A DNA stretch of 64,000 bases from Scytonema hofmannii PCC 7110 (GCF_000346485.2 NZ_KQ976354.1:496001-560000), one strand, 5' to 3'; positions 8,297-17,941 are shown, numbered from the stretch's first letter. Notes: generated from the sequence alone by a model not told the origin. Program-made: numbers and translations.

Positions 8297-9838
8297 GTGG
8301 TTTGGCAGAAAGCGGAGGCATCAACTGTGGGTGAAGAGAGTTTGTCAGAACTAGAACTGGAAGCACCAGTGATGGCGGAAGACGCCAAATGGGAAGAGAA
8401 AAAAACGGTGGAAAAGCGGGGAAACCCTTGGCTAGTACCGTTGTTAGTGGGTACGGGATTGGGCGTTGCTATCTCCTTTGGGGGAATGGGCGTTCTCAGC
8501 AATCGTTCGATGAGCCAAAAACCACCAGTTGCAAGTAAATTGGTGCCAGCCGCACCAAATATGACTGTTACTGTCGCCCTAGTCGAAACAACCCGTGTTG
8601 CCCGTACACTGTACACGACGGGGAGTGTAGCAGCACGCGACCTAACTCCGGTTTTGCCGCAAGCAAATGGTTTGCAAATCAAACAGATTCTTGTGAAGGA
8701 AGGAGAAAAAGTCAAAGCCAGTCAAGTGATGGCTGTGTTAGACGATTCTCTCCTACAAGAGCAAATTCGGCAAGCACAAGCGGAAGTAGAAGCAAAACAG
8801 GCGGATGTAGCATCCAAGCAGGCAGATCTCATATCGAAACGAACATCGGTGACATCCAGTGAAGCAGTTGTTGCTTCCAATCAAGCCATTGTGCAGCAAA
8901 AAGTAGCTGACTTGGCTCAAGCTAAAGCAAAGTTGAGAGAAGCGGAACTCAATTTCCAGCGCAATCAAAAACTGGCAAATGAAGGGGCAATTAGCCGCCA
9001 ACAGTTTGATACTGCGACAACAAATTTGGCAACAGCAACAGAGGTAGTGCGCCTTGCTGAAGCTAATATCCGAAGTGCTCAAGCTAATGTTAAGAGTTCT
9101 CAAGCGAACATTGGTGGTGCATTGGCTGGTGTCAAAATTGCCCAAGCTAATGTCAACAGCGCCCAAGCTAATGTCAAAAGTAGTGCAGCTAGGGTAGAAC
9201 AACTAAAAACTCAACTCAGACAAACTGTGGTTCGCGCTCCTGTCTCAGGAGTTGTGGCAGAAAAACTTGCCCGAGTTGGGGATGTGACGGGTGTACCGCC
9301 ACAAACTCAAGTTGGAACTGTGGTTGGTGGGACACAAAAATTATTCTCAATTATTCAAGATGGTGAGTTGGAGTTACTTGCACGAGTTCCAGAAATTCAA
9401 TTGCCACAAGTCCGAATTGATGCGCCCGTGCAAGTCACTTCTGATATGGATAGTCGGGTGAAATTGCAAGGAAAAGTTAGAGAAATAGAACCGATTGTGA
9501 ATCAGCAAAGGCGTGAAGCAACGGTGAAAATTAATTTGCCTGCAACGACTTCTTTAAAACTAGGTATGTTTGCCCGTGCTGCCATTACCACCACAACGAC
9601 AACGGGTATAGCTGTACCGCAAAAAGCCGTACTACCCCAACCTGATGGGAGTGTAGTGGTGTTCATCCTATCGGGTGAAGACGCTGTCCGCGCTCAAAAA
9701 GTAGAACTAGGAGAAGTTCTTATTGGTGGCAGAGTGGAAGTCAAAAGTGGATTGCAACCTGGCGATCGCATAATCATCCAAGGTGCTGGCTATCTCAAAG
9801 ATGGCGACAAAGTTCGAGTCGTTAATGCTGGTGGTTAA
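8297..9838 (+). CDS. RND efflux periplasmic adaptor (HlyD/AcrA family)
   Basis: 513 residues from GTG 8297; a start at GTG 8330 or ATG 8372 is also possible because the first 30 residues are poorly conserved. A membrane anchor lies around residues 50-68 (WLVPLLVGTGLGVAISFGGMGVL). The first half of the lipoyl domain (PQANGLQIKQILVKEGEKVKASQVMAVLDD) is followed by an unusually long coiled-coil hairpin of repeated SAQANVKSSQAN units, then the second lipoyl half (RQTVVRAPVSGVVAEKLA), the beta-barrel and the membrane-proximal domain (LQPGDRIIIQGAGYLKDGD). It links an inner-membrane RND pump to an outer-membrane channel. The pump gene follows after 49 bases of short direct repeats (ACTAACCACTAAC). 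Confidence 0.93.
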   Translation: MVWQKAEASTVGEESLSELELEAPVMAEDAKWEEKKTVEKRGNPWLVPLLVGTGLGVAISFGGMGVLSNRSMSQKPPVASKLVPAAPNMTVTVALVETTRVARTLYTTGSVAARDLTPVLPQANGLQIKQILVKEGEKVKASQVMAVLDDSLLQEQIRQAQAEVEAKQADVASKQADLISKRTSVTSSEAVVASNQAIVQQKVADLAQAKAKLREAELNFQRNQKLANEGAISRQQFDTATTNLATATEVVRLAEANIRSAQANVKSSQANIGGALAGVKIAQANVNSAQANVKSSAARVEQLKTQLRQTVVRAPVSGVVAEKLARVGDVTGVPPQTQVGTVVGGTQKLFSIIQDGELELLARVPEIQLPQVRIDAPVQVTSDMDSRVKLQGKVREIEPIVNQQRREATVKINLPATTSLKLGMFARAAITTTTTTGIAVPQKAVLPQPDGSVVVFILSGEDAVRAQKVELGEVLIGGRVEVKSGLQPGDRIIIQGAGYLKDGDKVRVVNAGG

Positions 9839-9887
9839 TTTCCTACTAACAACTAACCACTAACAACTAACCACTAACAAAACTTCT

Positions 9888-12800
9888 ATGTCCTTCAACA
9901 TTTCAGCTTGGTCGATAAAAAAGCCAGTTCCAACAATAGTATTATTCTTAATTTTGACGGTAGTGGGTTGGTTTTCCTTCCAATCTTTAGGGATTGATAC
10001 CAACCCAAATATTGATGTTCCAACGGTACAGGTAAAAGTTACACAACCAGGGGCTGGTCCTGCGGAATTGGAATTCCAAGTCACAAAAAAAATTGAAGAT
10101 GCGGTGGCTGGGTTGGGTAACATTGACGAACTGCGATCGACAGTTACTGATGGCGTTTCCACAACCACAATCAACTTTGTGTTGGGGACAAACACAGATC
10201 GCGCTACAAATGATGTTCGCAATGCTGTCTCTCAAATTCGTCAAAACCTTCCCCAAGATATCAATGACCCCATTGTGCAACGCTTAGAATTTGCTGGGGG
10301 TGCTATTCTCACCTACGCAGTCAGGTCTGATAAGCGTTCTGTAGAGGAATTAAGTAACCTTGTTGACCAAACCATCAGCCGTTCATTGTTAGCGGTTCGA
10401 GGAGTAGCACAAGTGAATCGGATAGGTGGGGTTAACCGAGAAATCCGGATTAATTTAGATCCCACTCGCTTACAATCTTTAGGTATTACTGCTACCCAAG
10501 TCAACGATCAGATCCGGGCTTTTAACATTAACTTACCAGGTGGACGTGCAGAACTTGGTGGTAGCGAACAAAATATCCGTACTCTCGGTAGTGCTGCTAG
10601 CGTACAAGTTTTAAGAAACTACGAAATTATCTTACCTGAAGGTGGTTCTGTACCCTTGTCTAGTTTGGGAACGGTAGAAGATAGCTACGGTGATGTGCGA
10701 CAATCTGCAAGATTGAACAACAAACCTGTGGTCGCGTTCCAAGTGTTGCGAAGTACGGGCAGTGTTATGGTGACAGTGGAAGAAGGAGTCAAAGCAGCCG
10801 TCGAAAAACTGCAAAAAACTCTTCCTTCTGATGTTAAGTTGGAATTAATTTTTACCAGAGCTTCTTTTGTTAGGGAATCTTACCAAAGTACAATTGATGA
10901 ATTAATCCAAGCTTCAATACTCGCAATACTGGTTATCTTAGTATTTATACGTGATTGGCGAGCAACATTAATCACGGCTGTGGCATTGCCACTCTCCATA
11001 ATTCCGACCTTTGCCGTGCAATATGCCTTGGGTTATACTCTCAACAATATGACCTTGCTAGCACTTGCACTTGCAGTCGGTAACCTAGTAGATGATGCCG
11101 TCGTAGAAATTGAAAACATGGAACGGCACATGTCAATGGGTAAATCAGCAAAGCAAGCTGCATTTGACTCATCTGATGAAGTGGGTTTGGCTGTGATAGC
11201 AAGTGCGGCCACAATTATTGCCGTATTTCTACCCGTTGCTTTTATGGGAGGTGTTCCGGGTCAATTTTTCCAACCCTTCGGTGTGACTGTTGCCGTTTCT
11301 ACCATCTTCTCAACCTTAGTAGCAAGGATGATTACGCCGATGATGGGGGCGTATTTGATGAAGGACAAGCATCCGAACAAACAAGGGAAAAATCAGAAGT
11401 TCTCCTCCTCCCGTCCTCGCTTCCAACCCTACAAATCCCTGCTCAGATTCGCATTGCGTCATAGATTGACAACGATGGGGATTGCCATAGCATTCTTCAT
11501 TGCCAGTTTGATGCTTGTTCCTCTCATTCCTAAGGGACTGGTGGATGGCGGTGACATTGGAATTTCTATTATCTCCGCAGAACTCCCCCCCGGTTCTTCT
11601 TTGGAAGATACCAAACTCTTAGCAACCCAAATTACCAACCTTGTTAAGGAGAATCCCAATGTTTTGAGTGTGCTATCCACAGAAGATATCAATACTGCAA
11701 CTCTCACTCTTCAGTTGAAGCCTAAAGAAGAAGGGCGAAAACTTTCCCAGATAGAGTTTGAGAAATCCGTGCGTCCTTTGCTAGAAAAAGTTCCAGGTGC
11801 AAGAATTGGTTTCCAAAGTGCTGGTTCTGTTGGTGGTCGCAAGGATTTAACCCTACTCTTACGCAGTGAAAACCCTGAAGCATTAACCCAAACCGCAGAT
11901 GCGATCGAAAAACAAATGCGGGGAATACCGGGCTTGGTGGAGGTGTCTTCCAGTGCAAGTTTGGTGAAACCAGAAATTTTGGTTGTTCCCGATCCGCAAC
12001 GGGCGGCAGATTTAGGAGTTTCGGTGCAATCTATTGCCCGGACTGCATCTCTTGCTACGATTGGAGATAACGATGCTAGTTTGGCGAAATATAATCTACC
12101 CGATCGCCAAATCCCAATCCGTATCCAAATTGACCCTAAAGCCCGTGAGGACATCACCACTCTCAAAAATCTTCAAGTTCCCACTTCCAATGGAAGTGTG
12201 GTGCCCTTAATTGCCGTTGCAGACATCCGCTTTGGCAGTGGTCCTGCAAGTATTAACCGTTTCGATCGCACCCGTCAAGTTTCTTTAGAAGCGAACTTAG
12301 AAGGAATTTCCTTGGGGGATGGTCTTACAGCAGTTAATCAACTACCAGCTTTGCAAAAGCTACCTCCGGGAGTCATGTTGCAAAACTCCGGTGATGCCAA
12401 GATTATGTCTGACATCTTCAGTCGTTTTGGTGGTGCATTAGGGCTTGCCTTAATGTGTATCTATGCGATTCTCGTTTTGTTGTATAACAACTTCCTTCAC
12501 CCCATAACCATTATGGCGGCGTTACCCTTCTGTTTGGGTGGCGCGTTGGTAGGTTTGATGCTGGCACAAAAAGCTTTAGGAATCTATGCTTTGATTGGTA
12601 TTGTGTTGTTGATGGGAATTGTCACAAAAAATTCAATTCTGTTGGTTGACTACACAATTATCAACATGGAGGAAGGAAAAACCCAACGTCAGGCACTCAT
12701 AGAAGCTGGGTTGTCGCGTCTGCGCCCAATTATGATGACTTCATTGGCAACCATTGCAGGTACTGTTCCCTTAGCATTGGGAATTGGTGCAGGTGCGGAA

Positions 12801-13019
12801 GTCCGCCAATCAATGGGGGTTGCTATCTTGGGAGGTTTTACCACTTCCACTTTGCTAACCTTGGTGGTTGTACCCGTGCTGTTCTCCTATATTGACGACT
12901 TCCAAAACTGGATGCTGAATATAGTTAAATACGGTTTTGGGAGGAAGAAAAAGCAACGGCGAAATGTTGTTGAAGGCAATGGAGTGGTGAGGGATTTGCC
13001 CCCTGCTAACTCAAATTAG
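9888..13019 (+). CDS. RND multidrug/solute efflux pump, AcrB-like
   Basis: 1043 residues, the normal length for an RND pump. Order: TM1 (PTIVLFLILTVVGWFSF), two periplasmic porter domains (residues 35-330), six helices with the proton-relay motif GNLVDDAVVEIENMERH (the Asp pair in TM4), a second periplasmic half (560-860) and six final helices ending MGIVTKNSILLVDY and RLRPIMMTSLATIAGTVPLA. It exports lipophilic compounds using the proton gradient, in a trimer with the adaptor encoded just upstream. No outer-membrane TolC gene lies nearby. The sequence is closer to the hydrophobe/amphiphile (HAE) class than to heavy-metal pumps. The substrate is unknown. Confidence 0.95.
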   Translation: MSFNISAWSIKKPVPTIVLFLILTVVGWFSFQSLGIDTNPNIDVPTVQVKVTQPGAGPAELEFQVTKKIEDAVAGLGNIDELRSTVTDGVSTTTINFVLGTNTDRATNDVRNAVSQIRQNLPQDINDPIVQRLEFAGGAILTYAVRSDKRSVEELSNLVDQTISRSLLAVRGVAQVNRIGGVNREIRINLDPTRLQSLGITATQVNDQIRAFNINLPGGRAELGGSEQNIRTLGSAASVQVLRNYEIILPEGGSVPLSSLGTVEDSYGDVRQSARLNNKPVVAFQVLRSTGSVMVTVEEGVKAAVEKLQKTLPSDVKLELIFTRASFVRESYQSTIDELIQASILAILVILVFIRDWRATLITAVALPLSIIPTFAVQYALGYTLNNMTLLALALAVGNLVDDAVVEIENMERHMSMGKSAKQAAFDSSDEVGLAVIASAATIIAVFLPVAFMGGVPGQFFQPFGVTVAVSTIFSTLVARMITPMMGAYLMKDKHPNKQGKNQKFSSSRPRFQPYKSLLRFALRHRLTTMGIAIAFFIASLMLVPLIPKGLVDGGDIGISIISAELPPGSSLEDTKLLATQITNLVKENPNVLSVLSTEDINTATLTLQLKPKEEGRKLSQIEFEKSVRPLLEKVPGARIGFQSAGSVGGRKDLTLLLRSENPEALTQTADAIEKQMRGIPGLVEVSSSASLVKPEILVVPDPQRAADLGVSVQSIARTASLATIGDNDASLAKYNLPDRQIPIRIQIDPKAREDITTLKNLQVPTSNGSVVPLIAVADIRFGSGPASINRFDRTRQVSLEANLEGISLGDGLTAVNQLPALQKLPPGVMLQNSGDAKIMSDIFSRFGGALGLALMCIYAILVLLYNNFLHPITIMAALPFCLGGALVGLMLAQKALGIYALIGIVLLMGIVTKNSILLVDYTIINMEEGKTQRQALIEAGLSRLRPIMMTSLATIAGTVPLALGIGAGAEVRQSMGVAILGGFTTSTLLTLVVVPVLFSYIDDFQNWMLNIVKYGFGRKKKQRRNVVEGNGVVRDLPPANSN

Positions 13020-13106
13020 CCATTTTTCAATGAACCACACTGTGTTCTTGTGGTAATGTTCTTGTGATAATGTTCTTGTGGTACGGGCGTCCTCGCCCGT
13101 ACATTT
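13020..13106. repeat. Dispersed palindromic repeat family, diverged copy
   Basis: AGCCATTTTTCAATGAACCAC, then three imperfect copies of TGTTCTTGTGGTA, then the hairpin ACGGGCG-TCCT-CGCCCGT. The layout matches the copies near 19585, 25428, 50611 and 56890. The stop codon of the RND pump sits at its left edge. Confidence 0.7.
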
Positions 13107-13223
13107 GAGTACAATTCAAGCAGGTTTCAGCAGTCGTGACAGTCATGTGTCATGAATTAATTTATTGTTATTCAGGAACTTGCACTAATGCAGCGATTAA
13201 TACAGACGTATCGTACAGAATTT

Positions 13224-13388
13224 TCACAGACCCATTTTCCCTATCTGTTCTTGAATTCGTTCCTCTCGCATCTCACTAATAAACGCATTAATGTCAAACT
13301 CATTTAATTGCCCAGTTTCAATCACTAAAACACCGTGTTTGCGGTACAATCTTGGACGGTCGGAAGATGAAGCCAAAGCATTTTCCAT
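13224..13388 (-). CDS. Small hypothetical protein, last gene of a three-gene cassette
   Basis: 54 residues, too short for most gene finders. It starts one base after the stop of the gene at 13390-13776, so translation is probably coupled. The sequence is MENALASSSDRPRLYRKHGV, then LVIETGQLNEFDINAFISEM and a charged helix REERIQEQIGKM. The composition is protein-like and the spacing fits an operon. I do not recognise the family. It could be a regulator or an antitoxin-like partner of the two upstream genes; that is inference only. Confidence 0.6.
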   Translation of the reverse strand: MENALASSSDRPRLYRKHGVLVIETGQLNEFDINAFISEMREERIQEQIGKMGL

Positions 13389-13389
13389 G

Positions 13390-13776
13390 TTAAGAAGCAG
13401 TTCGGTAAAATTCTAATAATTCCTGTCTTGAGTAAACTTTTTGGTTTGAGTCATAAATAACACAATTCCATCGTTCTGCGAACCTATGGGCAAACTCAAA
13501 CGCCATTTGTTCACTGCCTAATTTTTTACTAACATCAAGTAGGATGTGAGTCTGTGGACTAGCATTAAGCTGTTGCGTAATTAACTCAATTTCATCAGCA
13601 TCAAAGTTTTTTAGCTCACTATTATCTAAAGCAATCCAAATATGGAGACTCCCCTTAGATAAACATCCATCATACAAAGGATCGGGATGTAACACTGCTC
13701 CTACTTGCTGCAAAAAATTCAGAAATTCCTCTTGCTTAATATCAGCACTGGAAATTAGAGAAATAGGTTCTGGCAT
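13390..13776 (-). CDS. Hypothetical protein, middle gene of the cassette
   Basis: 128 residues, soluble, with acidic helices (FDADEIELITQQLNAS) and a strand-rich centre (THILLDVSKKLGSEQMAFEFAHRFAERWNCVIYDSNQKVYSRQELLEFY). The last part, a Trp-Asn-Cys strand followed by a tyrosine/arginine-rich helix, is distinctive, but I cannot name the family. It starts four bases after the end of the upstream broken gene and ends one base before the next ATG. Three genes this tightly packed point to a shared function. Confidence 0.7.
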   Translation of the reverse strand: MPEPISLISSADIKQEEFLNFLQQVGAVLHPDPLYDGCLSKGSLHIWIALDNSELKNFDADEIELITQQLNASPQTHILLDVSKKLGSEQMAFEFAHRFAERWNCVIYDSNQKVYSRQELLEFYRTAS

Positions 13777-13779
13777 AGA

Positions 13780-14169
13780 TTATGCTCCTATTATAGACAT
13801 TAATTCTAATAATTCCTCTTGAGTACGAACTACATAACCCTCGACATTGATGATATCTTGAGCCGGAGTAGATTTGTAATTAGGTGCATAGAGAATCACT
13901 GCTTTGCATAATGGATTTAGATCGGTATTTGATATTAGTTATTGAATTTGCTTTAACTTGCGGGAAGTCTGGGTGGTTACTTCGATGATAACGTTAGTTG
14001 TTTCTACATCAATTTCACCAATCGCTCCATTTAAACCCACTTCTTTATTGAAGCTTATTAACTCATATCCTGCTTGAATGATGGCATTAGCCACTACACC
14101 TTCTAAAACCTTTTTAGGATCGCCTGAGTTCAGTGCTTCGTTAATAACATCATTAAATGAGCTAACCAT
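13780..14169 (-). pseudogene. Restriction-endonuclease-fold-like protein with in-frame TAA
   Basis: Reading from ATG 14169, a 76-residue product ends at TAA 13939-13941. The same frame then continues for 52 codons to TAA 13780 (LISNTDLNPLCKAVILYAPN...VVRTQEELLELMSIIGA), which is clearly protein-like and reaches the next gene with four-base operon spacing. The first part contains GEIDVETTNVIIEVTTQ, an Asp...Glu-x-Thr pattern like a PD-(D/E)XK nuclease core. The internal stop interrupts the protein just after the predicted core (KLKQIQ*LI). The original was probably one 129-residue protein. A point mutation, readthrough or a sequencing error are the options. Confidence 0.7.
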
Positions 14170-14308
14170 ATTCTATATATAGTTCATTGTTGCTATCAGG
14201 GAATGGGTTGTGATTATTGAGATGTTGTAAAGAAATTTATCACATGCTAGCTGAAATTGAAAAACTGTGCTAACATAAGAGATGATTTAAATAAGAATGC
14301 AACCAATT

Positions 14309-14380
14309 GCGGGTGTAATTCAGTGGTAGAATGTCACCTTCCCAAGGTGAACGTCGTGGGTTCGAGTCCCATCGCCCGCT
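14309..14380 (+). tRNA. tRNA-Gly (anticodon CCC)
   Basis: A full cloverleaf: acceptor GCGGGTG pairs with CGCCCGC; D arm ATTC-AGTGGTA-GAAT; anticodon stem TCACC/GGTGA with loop TTCCCAA, giving anticodon CCC that reads GGG; T arm GTGGG-TTCGAGT-CCCAT (TTCGAGT loop). Discriminator base T. The CCA end is not encoded. A reading frame that starts inside it is not a gene start. Confidence 0.97.
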
Positions 14381-14792
14381 TCTTCAGGACTCTTTGGAAG
14401 ATGTACAAAATTCATTGAAACAGCTTAAGCAACTACCAGAGAAGAAACATCAGCAAGCCGAGATTGAGAAAATAAAACGTCGTATCGTTAAGCTACAACA
14501 AGAAATTCAGGTTTTAGAGCAGTTGCGGCAGATGCTACAGGAAAATTATAGTAAATAACAAGGGCTAATACCTTAGTCATTGCAAATACTGTTCCCCTCC
14601 ACGACGTAGACCACGTAAGCGTTAGAGGGATTTAGACCCAATACTGCTTGGTTAAGGGGGAAACGGACGAAATCTTGTTTTAGAGATAACATCAAATGTG
14701 GAACACTAGAGATTGAACGACTGGGAACTGCCATTTTACAGATGTCCCAAATTACTCTAAATATTTAATCGCTTTAGATCGGCAAATACTTA

Positions 14793-15209
14793 ATGAAATT
14801 GTTTCGTAATCACTTACCACCTGACTGTCCACCAGAAGATGCAAAAGAAGCATCAGAGAATGTATATATGCTTGTAAATGATAATACTCCTAAGCCTGAG
14901 GACTTTCTCTCAAAACGCGAAAAGCATCGAGATAAGCCCCCCTTTGAACCGAATGACCGTGAGTGTCAAGCGTGTGGTTTATCTGTCTACACAGAAATAT
15001 CTGACCTCTTAAACACTCGTTTAAGGCATCGTGGATTTCGTAAAATGAAACCAGCATTGGGTAAATTAACTTCTGAACAGGGAGTAATGAAGCATACTCC
15101 ATCATTAGATTCACCATCTCATCATACTTGGTGGGTTGCCAATGATGCAACTCCTTGGAAAGTATTTCAAGTCATTAATGTTACTACAGAATCGGTTATG
15201 GAGTCATGA
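14793..15209 (+). CDS. Hypothetical protein upstream of and overlapping a pentapeptide gene
   Basis: 138 residues. A Pro/Glu/Lys-rich first third (CPPEDAKEASENVYMLVNDN...KPEDFLSKREKH) is followed by a conserved-looking section with CQACGLSVYTEISDL and HHTWWVANDATPWKVFQV. The single CxxC pair could bind metal only in a dimer or with the nearby His residues. It overlaps the start of the next gene by four bases (ATGA), so the two are co-translated and probably work together. I do not recognise the family. No signal peptide or membrane segment is present. Confidence 0.75.
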   Translation: MKLFRNHLPPDCPPEDAKEASENVYMLVNDNTPKPEDFLSKREKHRDKPPFEPNDRECQACGLSVYTEISDLLNTRLRHRGFRKMKPALGKLTSEQGVMKHTPSLDSPSHHTWWVANDATPWKVFQVINVTTESVMES

Positions 15210-16468
15210 GCTTTCTACCACAAAATACTGACTTAGGTGAACTTTCAACCATTGAGATATACAGTTACTACAACGGACCCAGACTTTTTTCCTGTCAAAA
15301 TTTAACGGGAAATATATACTTTGCACTTTGGATAGACGAGGAGGTAGATTTTGATTTATGGCTTTATGTTCTAATATCGCAGCAAAGATTTCAGGAAATT
15401 CGATCTGGAAAGATTGATTTACAAAATGCATTTCTAAAATCTGAGGACGGTTTTGTTTTTGAGGTAAAGATTTTTTTTGAGAATTCTGATGTAGTTAACT
15501 CTGTTCCTTGCGAAAAAATTGATAAAGACTGGCTACCTTTGCCTGATGACTATCTTCGATTGCCATCTAAAGATTTCTCTGGAGCCAACTTGAGCCGTTT
15601 CGATCTGAACAATGCTGATTTAAGTGCCGCTAACCTTAGTAAGACTAACCTGAACAGTGCTAACTTGAGCAATGCTAACTTGAGCAATGCTAACTTGAGC
15701 AATGCTGAACTGAGAGATGTAAACTTGAGTGGTGCCAACCTGAACAGTGCTAACTTAAGCTACACTGACCTGAGTTATGCTGATCTGGGCAATGCTAATC
15801 TGAGTTGTGCTGACCTAACCTTTACCAACCTGAAGGCGGCTCGCTTGAGAGGTGCTAACTTGAACGGTGCAGACTTAAGTTGTGCCAACCTAGGATTTGT
15901 CAACCTCGGTTATGCCACCTTAAGGGATGCCGATCTAAGCTATGCCGGACTAAACAGTGCATTCCTAAACAGTGCTAATCTTAGCGGTGCCGATCTCAGT
16001 GCTGTCGATCTCAGTGATGCCGATCTCAGTGATGCCGATCTCAGTGATGCCGATCTCAGTGATGCCGACTTGAGGGATGTAAAAATTAACAACAAAACAG
16101 AACTGGACGGTAAATGGCGTTTAGTCAGGAAAATTGTAAATACAGGAGCTGTCGGTCAAAACCTAAGAAATGTTGACTTGAGCAATGCCAAGTTAAACGG
16201 TACTGACTTGAGTGGTGCCAACTTGAGTGGTGCTTTTATAGAAAATGCTGACTTAAGTGATGCGAATTTAAGCGATGTTGATTTAAGTAATGCCAACTTA
16301 ATTGGTGCGAAAATGAGCGGTACTAATCTCACAGGTGTGAAAGTGAAGGGTGCTATATTTGGAAATAATGTTGACCTTCCTAAAGATATGGAGCGCGACC
16401 TGGAGAAAAAAGGTGCTATTTTCAACGATTCTCCAGGTGACCGCTCTGAGGTTTTAAGTCGTCGCTAG
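15206..16468 (+). CDS. DUF6575-like N-terminal domain + pentapeptide repeats
   Basis: 420 residues. Residues 1-105 form a distinct domain (LSTIEIYSYYNGPRLFSCQN, then YFALWIDEE and QEIRSGKIDLQNAFL) of the DUF6575 kind. From residue 120 to about 395 come A(D/N)LSX pentapeptide repeats, which fold as a right-handed square beta-helix. A non-repeat insert at about residues 292-313 (KINNKTELDGKWRLVRKIVN) breaks the helix into two parts. The gene is co-translated with the small protein upstream. Several DNA blocks are near-identical (GATGCCGATCTCAGT repeated), showing recent slippage. It ends in a four-base overlap with the convergent gene. The cell role is unknown; pentapeptide proteins of this shape usually serve as protein-binding scaffolds. 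Confidence 0.85.
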   Translation: MSFLPQNTDLGELSTIEIYSYYNGPRLFSCQNLTGNIYFALWIDEEVDFDLWLYVLISQQRFQEIRSGKIDLQNAFLKSEDGFVFEVKIFFENSDVVNSVPCEKIDKDWLPLPDDYLRLPSKDFSGANLSRFDLNNADLSAANLSKTNLNSANLSNANLSNANLSNAELRDVNLSGANLNSANLSYTDLSYADLGNANLSCADLTFTNLKAARLRGANLNGADLSCANLGFVNLGYATLRDADLSYAGLNSAFLNSANLSGADLSAVDLSDADLSDADLSDADLSDADLRDVKINNKTELDGKWRLVRKIVNTGAVGQNLRNVDLSNAKLNGTDLSGANLSGAFIENADLSDANLSDVDLSNANLIGAKMSGTNLTGVKVKGAIFGNNVDLPKDMERDLEKKGAIFNDSPGDRSEVLSRR

Positions 16469-17388
16469 GATTGCTGTCTTTCCTCCTGATGTTTCTTTAT
16501 TGCTGCATCAAGTGCACCAATAATCTCATAAACTGAGCGTTCCCCGTGCCAGACCTGAGCAAAAATTTCCATCCCACGACGGGAAATAACACATTCATCA
16601 GGATCATTTGGGCGATCGGGGTGAGGCATGAGTTCGTTTTCTCCACCTGCCGCACAGACTAAATCAAGCATGACCTTATGGGTTTGTTCTGAGCTATCCA
16701 AATCATCAAGTTTCTTCATTATATGTACAATTCCCTGAATTCGCTCTGGATGAGCTTGTGCCACATGATTAAGCAGGATAGGAAATAGTTCAATCTGCGT
16801 TCTCTCTTGGAACCCACTTGTCATTACAGCCAAATATGTAGCTGCTTCGCTATCAGTAAAAGTTGTTAAACGAGCACTGACTCGTTGCAACAGCTGCTCA
16901 AGAAATGGCACCCCTAAATGTTCTTCTAAGGTATCTAGGGCATTAGGTATTATAGTGGTTTTCAATTCTGCACGAATCTTGGCTCTAAAATTTTCTGGGA
17001 CATCAACTAGAAGTGCTTCACTGGCATTGTCGCTAAGTATAATTCCGCCTTGTGGATGAATGCTAAAATCCGTGCCTGGTGTGTACCCCTTCTCGACAAG
17101 CACTTGATAAAGAGCATTTGACGCCTCTTGCTTCATGTGCTCGTACCCCGTCTGCCCTAGCATAGTTTCATAGCACCACTTATAGTCTTCTGGCGGTAAC
17201 GTAGGCAAAACTTCATTTATGACTAAATCTGTTGTACGGTCTATTCCCAATCTTAAATACAACTTTCCTATGAATTCTTGATACGCTTTTGAATTTTGAC
17301 TGCTGATTATCTTGACAAGCAGACGTTTTTCTTTCTGAAGTCCGAATCCTTTCATTGTTTGCAACTTTTGATTTGATAATTGCGACAA
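16465..17388 (-). CDS. Hypothetical helical protein
   Basis: 307 residues, rich in helices, with no signal peptide or membrane segment. Recognisable stretches are GIDRTTDLVINEVLPTLP, LEEHLGVPFLEQLLQRVSARL and CAAGGENELMPHPDRP, but I cannot assign a family. Its 3' end overlaps the convergent pentapeptide gene by four bases, so the two transcripts overlap head-on. Upstream is a 570-bp gap, so it has its own promoter. It may belong with the neighbouring accessory genes, but nothing in the sequence shows its job. Confidence 0.7.
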   Translation of the reverse strand: MSQLSNQKLQTMKGFGLQKEKRLLVKIISSQNSKAYQEFIGKLYLRLGIDRTTDLVINEVLPTLPPEDYKWCYETMLGQTGYEHMKQEASNALYQVLVEKGYTPGTDFSIHPQGGIILSDNASEALLVDVPENFRAKIRAELKTTIIPNALDTLEEHLGVPFLEQLLQRVSARLTTFTDSEAATYLAVMTSGFQERTQIELFPILLNHVAQAHPERIQGIVHIMKKLDDLDSSEQTHKVMLDLVCAAGGENELMPHPDRPNDPDECVISRRGMEIFAQVWHGERSVYEIIGALDAAIKKHQEERQQS

Positions 17389-17903
17389 ACTATTATATCG
17401 TTAAGAAGTTTGCTGGTTTTAAATCTTACTTAATTTTGTAGTTTTCTGCATTTATAGGAATTTAGTTTTTTAGTTCTGATTCCCTAGCTTTCTTGATTGA
17501 ATTTCCATACTTATTCATTTCAAAATCTCCATGATTTCATTACCCAATGCTGTGTAATCCTTCCATTTTATGGTGTGGATTATCTTTAACTTAGCATTGT
17601 TGGGTTCTTTTCCGTGTCATGGTCTAAAGTCCAGTTGGCGCGATCGCACGAATAAAGGAAATAGTAGTGTAAAACTTGTTACTTCAATTTTTGAAAAAAA
17701 TTTTAGATCGCTTCGCTGCTCTGCGTTCACTCAGAGCAAAGAGAAAAAGGGCAAAGGGGAAAAAGCCTTATAGTATAAATCTTTTAGGTATAAGAGGTAA
17801 GTGCGAACTCATTTACGAATTGCAACATTTAATTTGCGAATGTACATATCTTTCCGTCTGTGGGGATAATCTCTCCTCCCATAGCGCGACTGTTCCGACA
17901 CTT
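17389..17903. other. Intergenic region without a supported gene
   Basis: Short reading frames on the plus strand at 17570-17773 and 17676-17924 have low-complexity, Lys-rich ends (a run reading GAGCAAAGAGAAAAAGGGCA) and no ribosome site. I see no gene here. Confidence 0.4.
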
Positions 17904-17941
17904 GGTTTACATTACATACTATAATTGATATTATGTAAACC
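17904..17941 (+). promoter_or_regulatory. Operator/promoter of the XRE-ImmA gene
   Basis: GGTTTACAT at 17904-17912 and ATGTAAACC at 17933-17941 form a perfect 9-bp inverted repeat. A TATAAT box (17920-17925) lies between the arms. The second arm ends 16 bases before the ATG at 17958. This is the expected layout for autorepression by the XRE protein encoded immediately downstream. Confidence 0.7.

Noticed and set aside
14331-14558. 75-codon frame starting inside tRNA-Gly
   Set aside because: The start is in the tRNA T arm and anticodon arm. A shorter form from TTG 14395 would be a coiled coil with no ribosome site, so I cannot support it.
17570-17924. Two plus-strand frames before the XRE gene
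   Set aside because: Low-complexity Lys-rich sequence, no ribosome site, and the second runs into the operator of the XRE gene.
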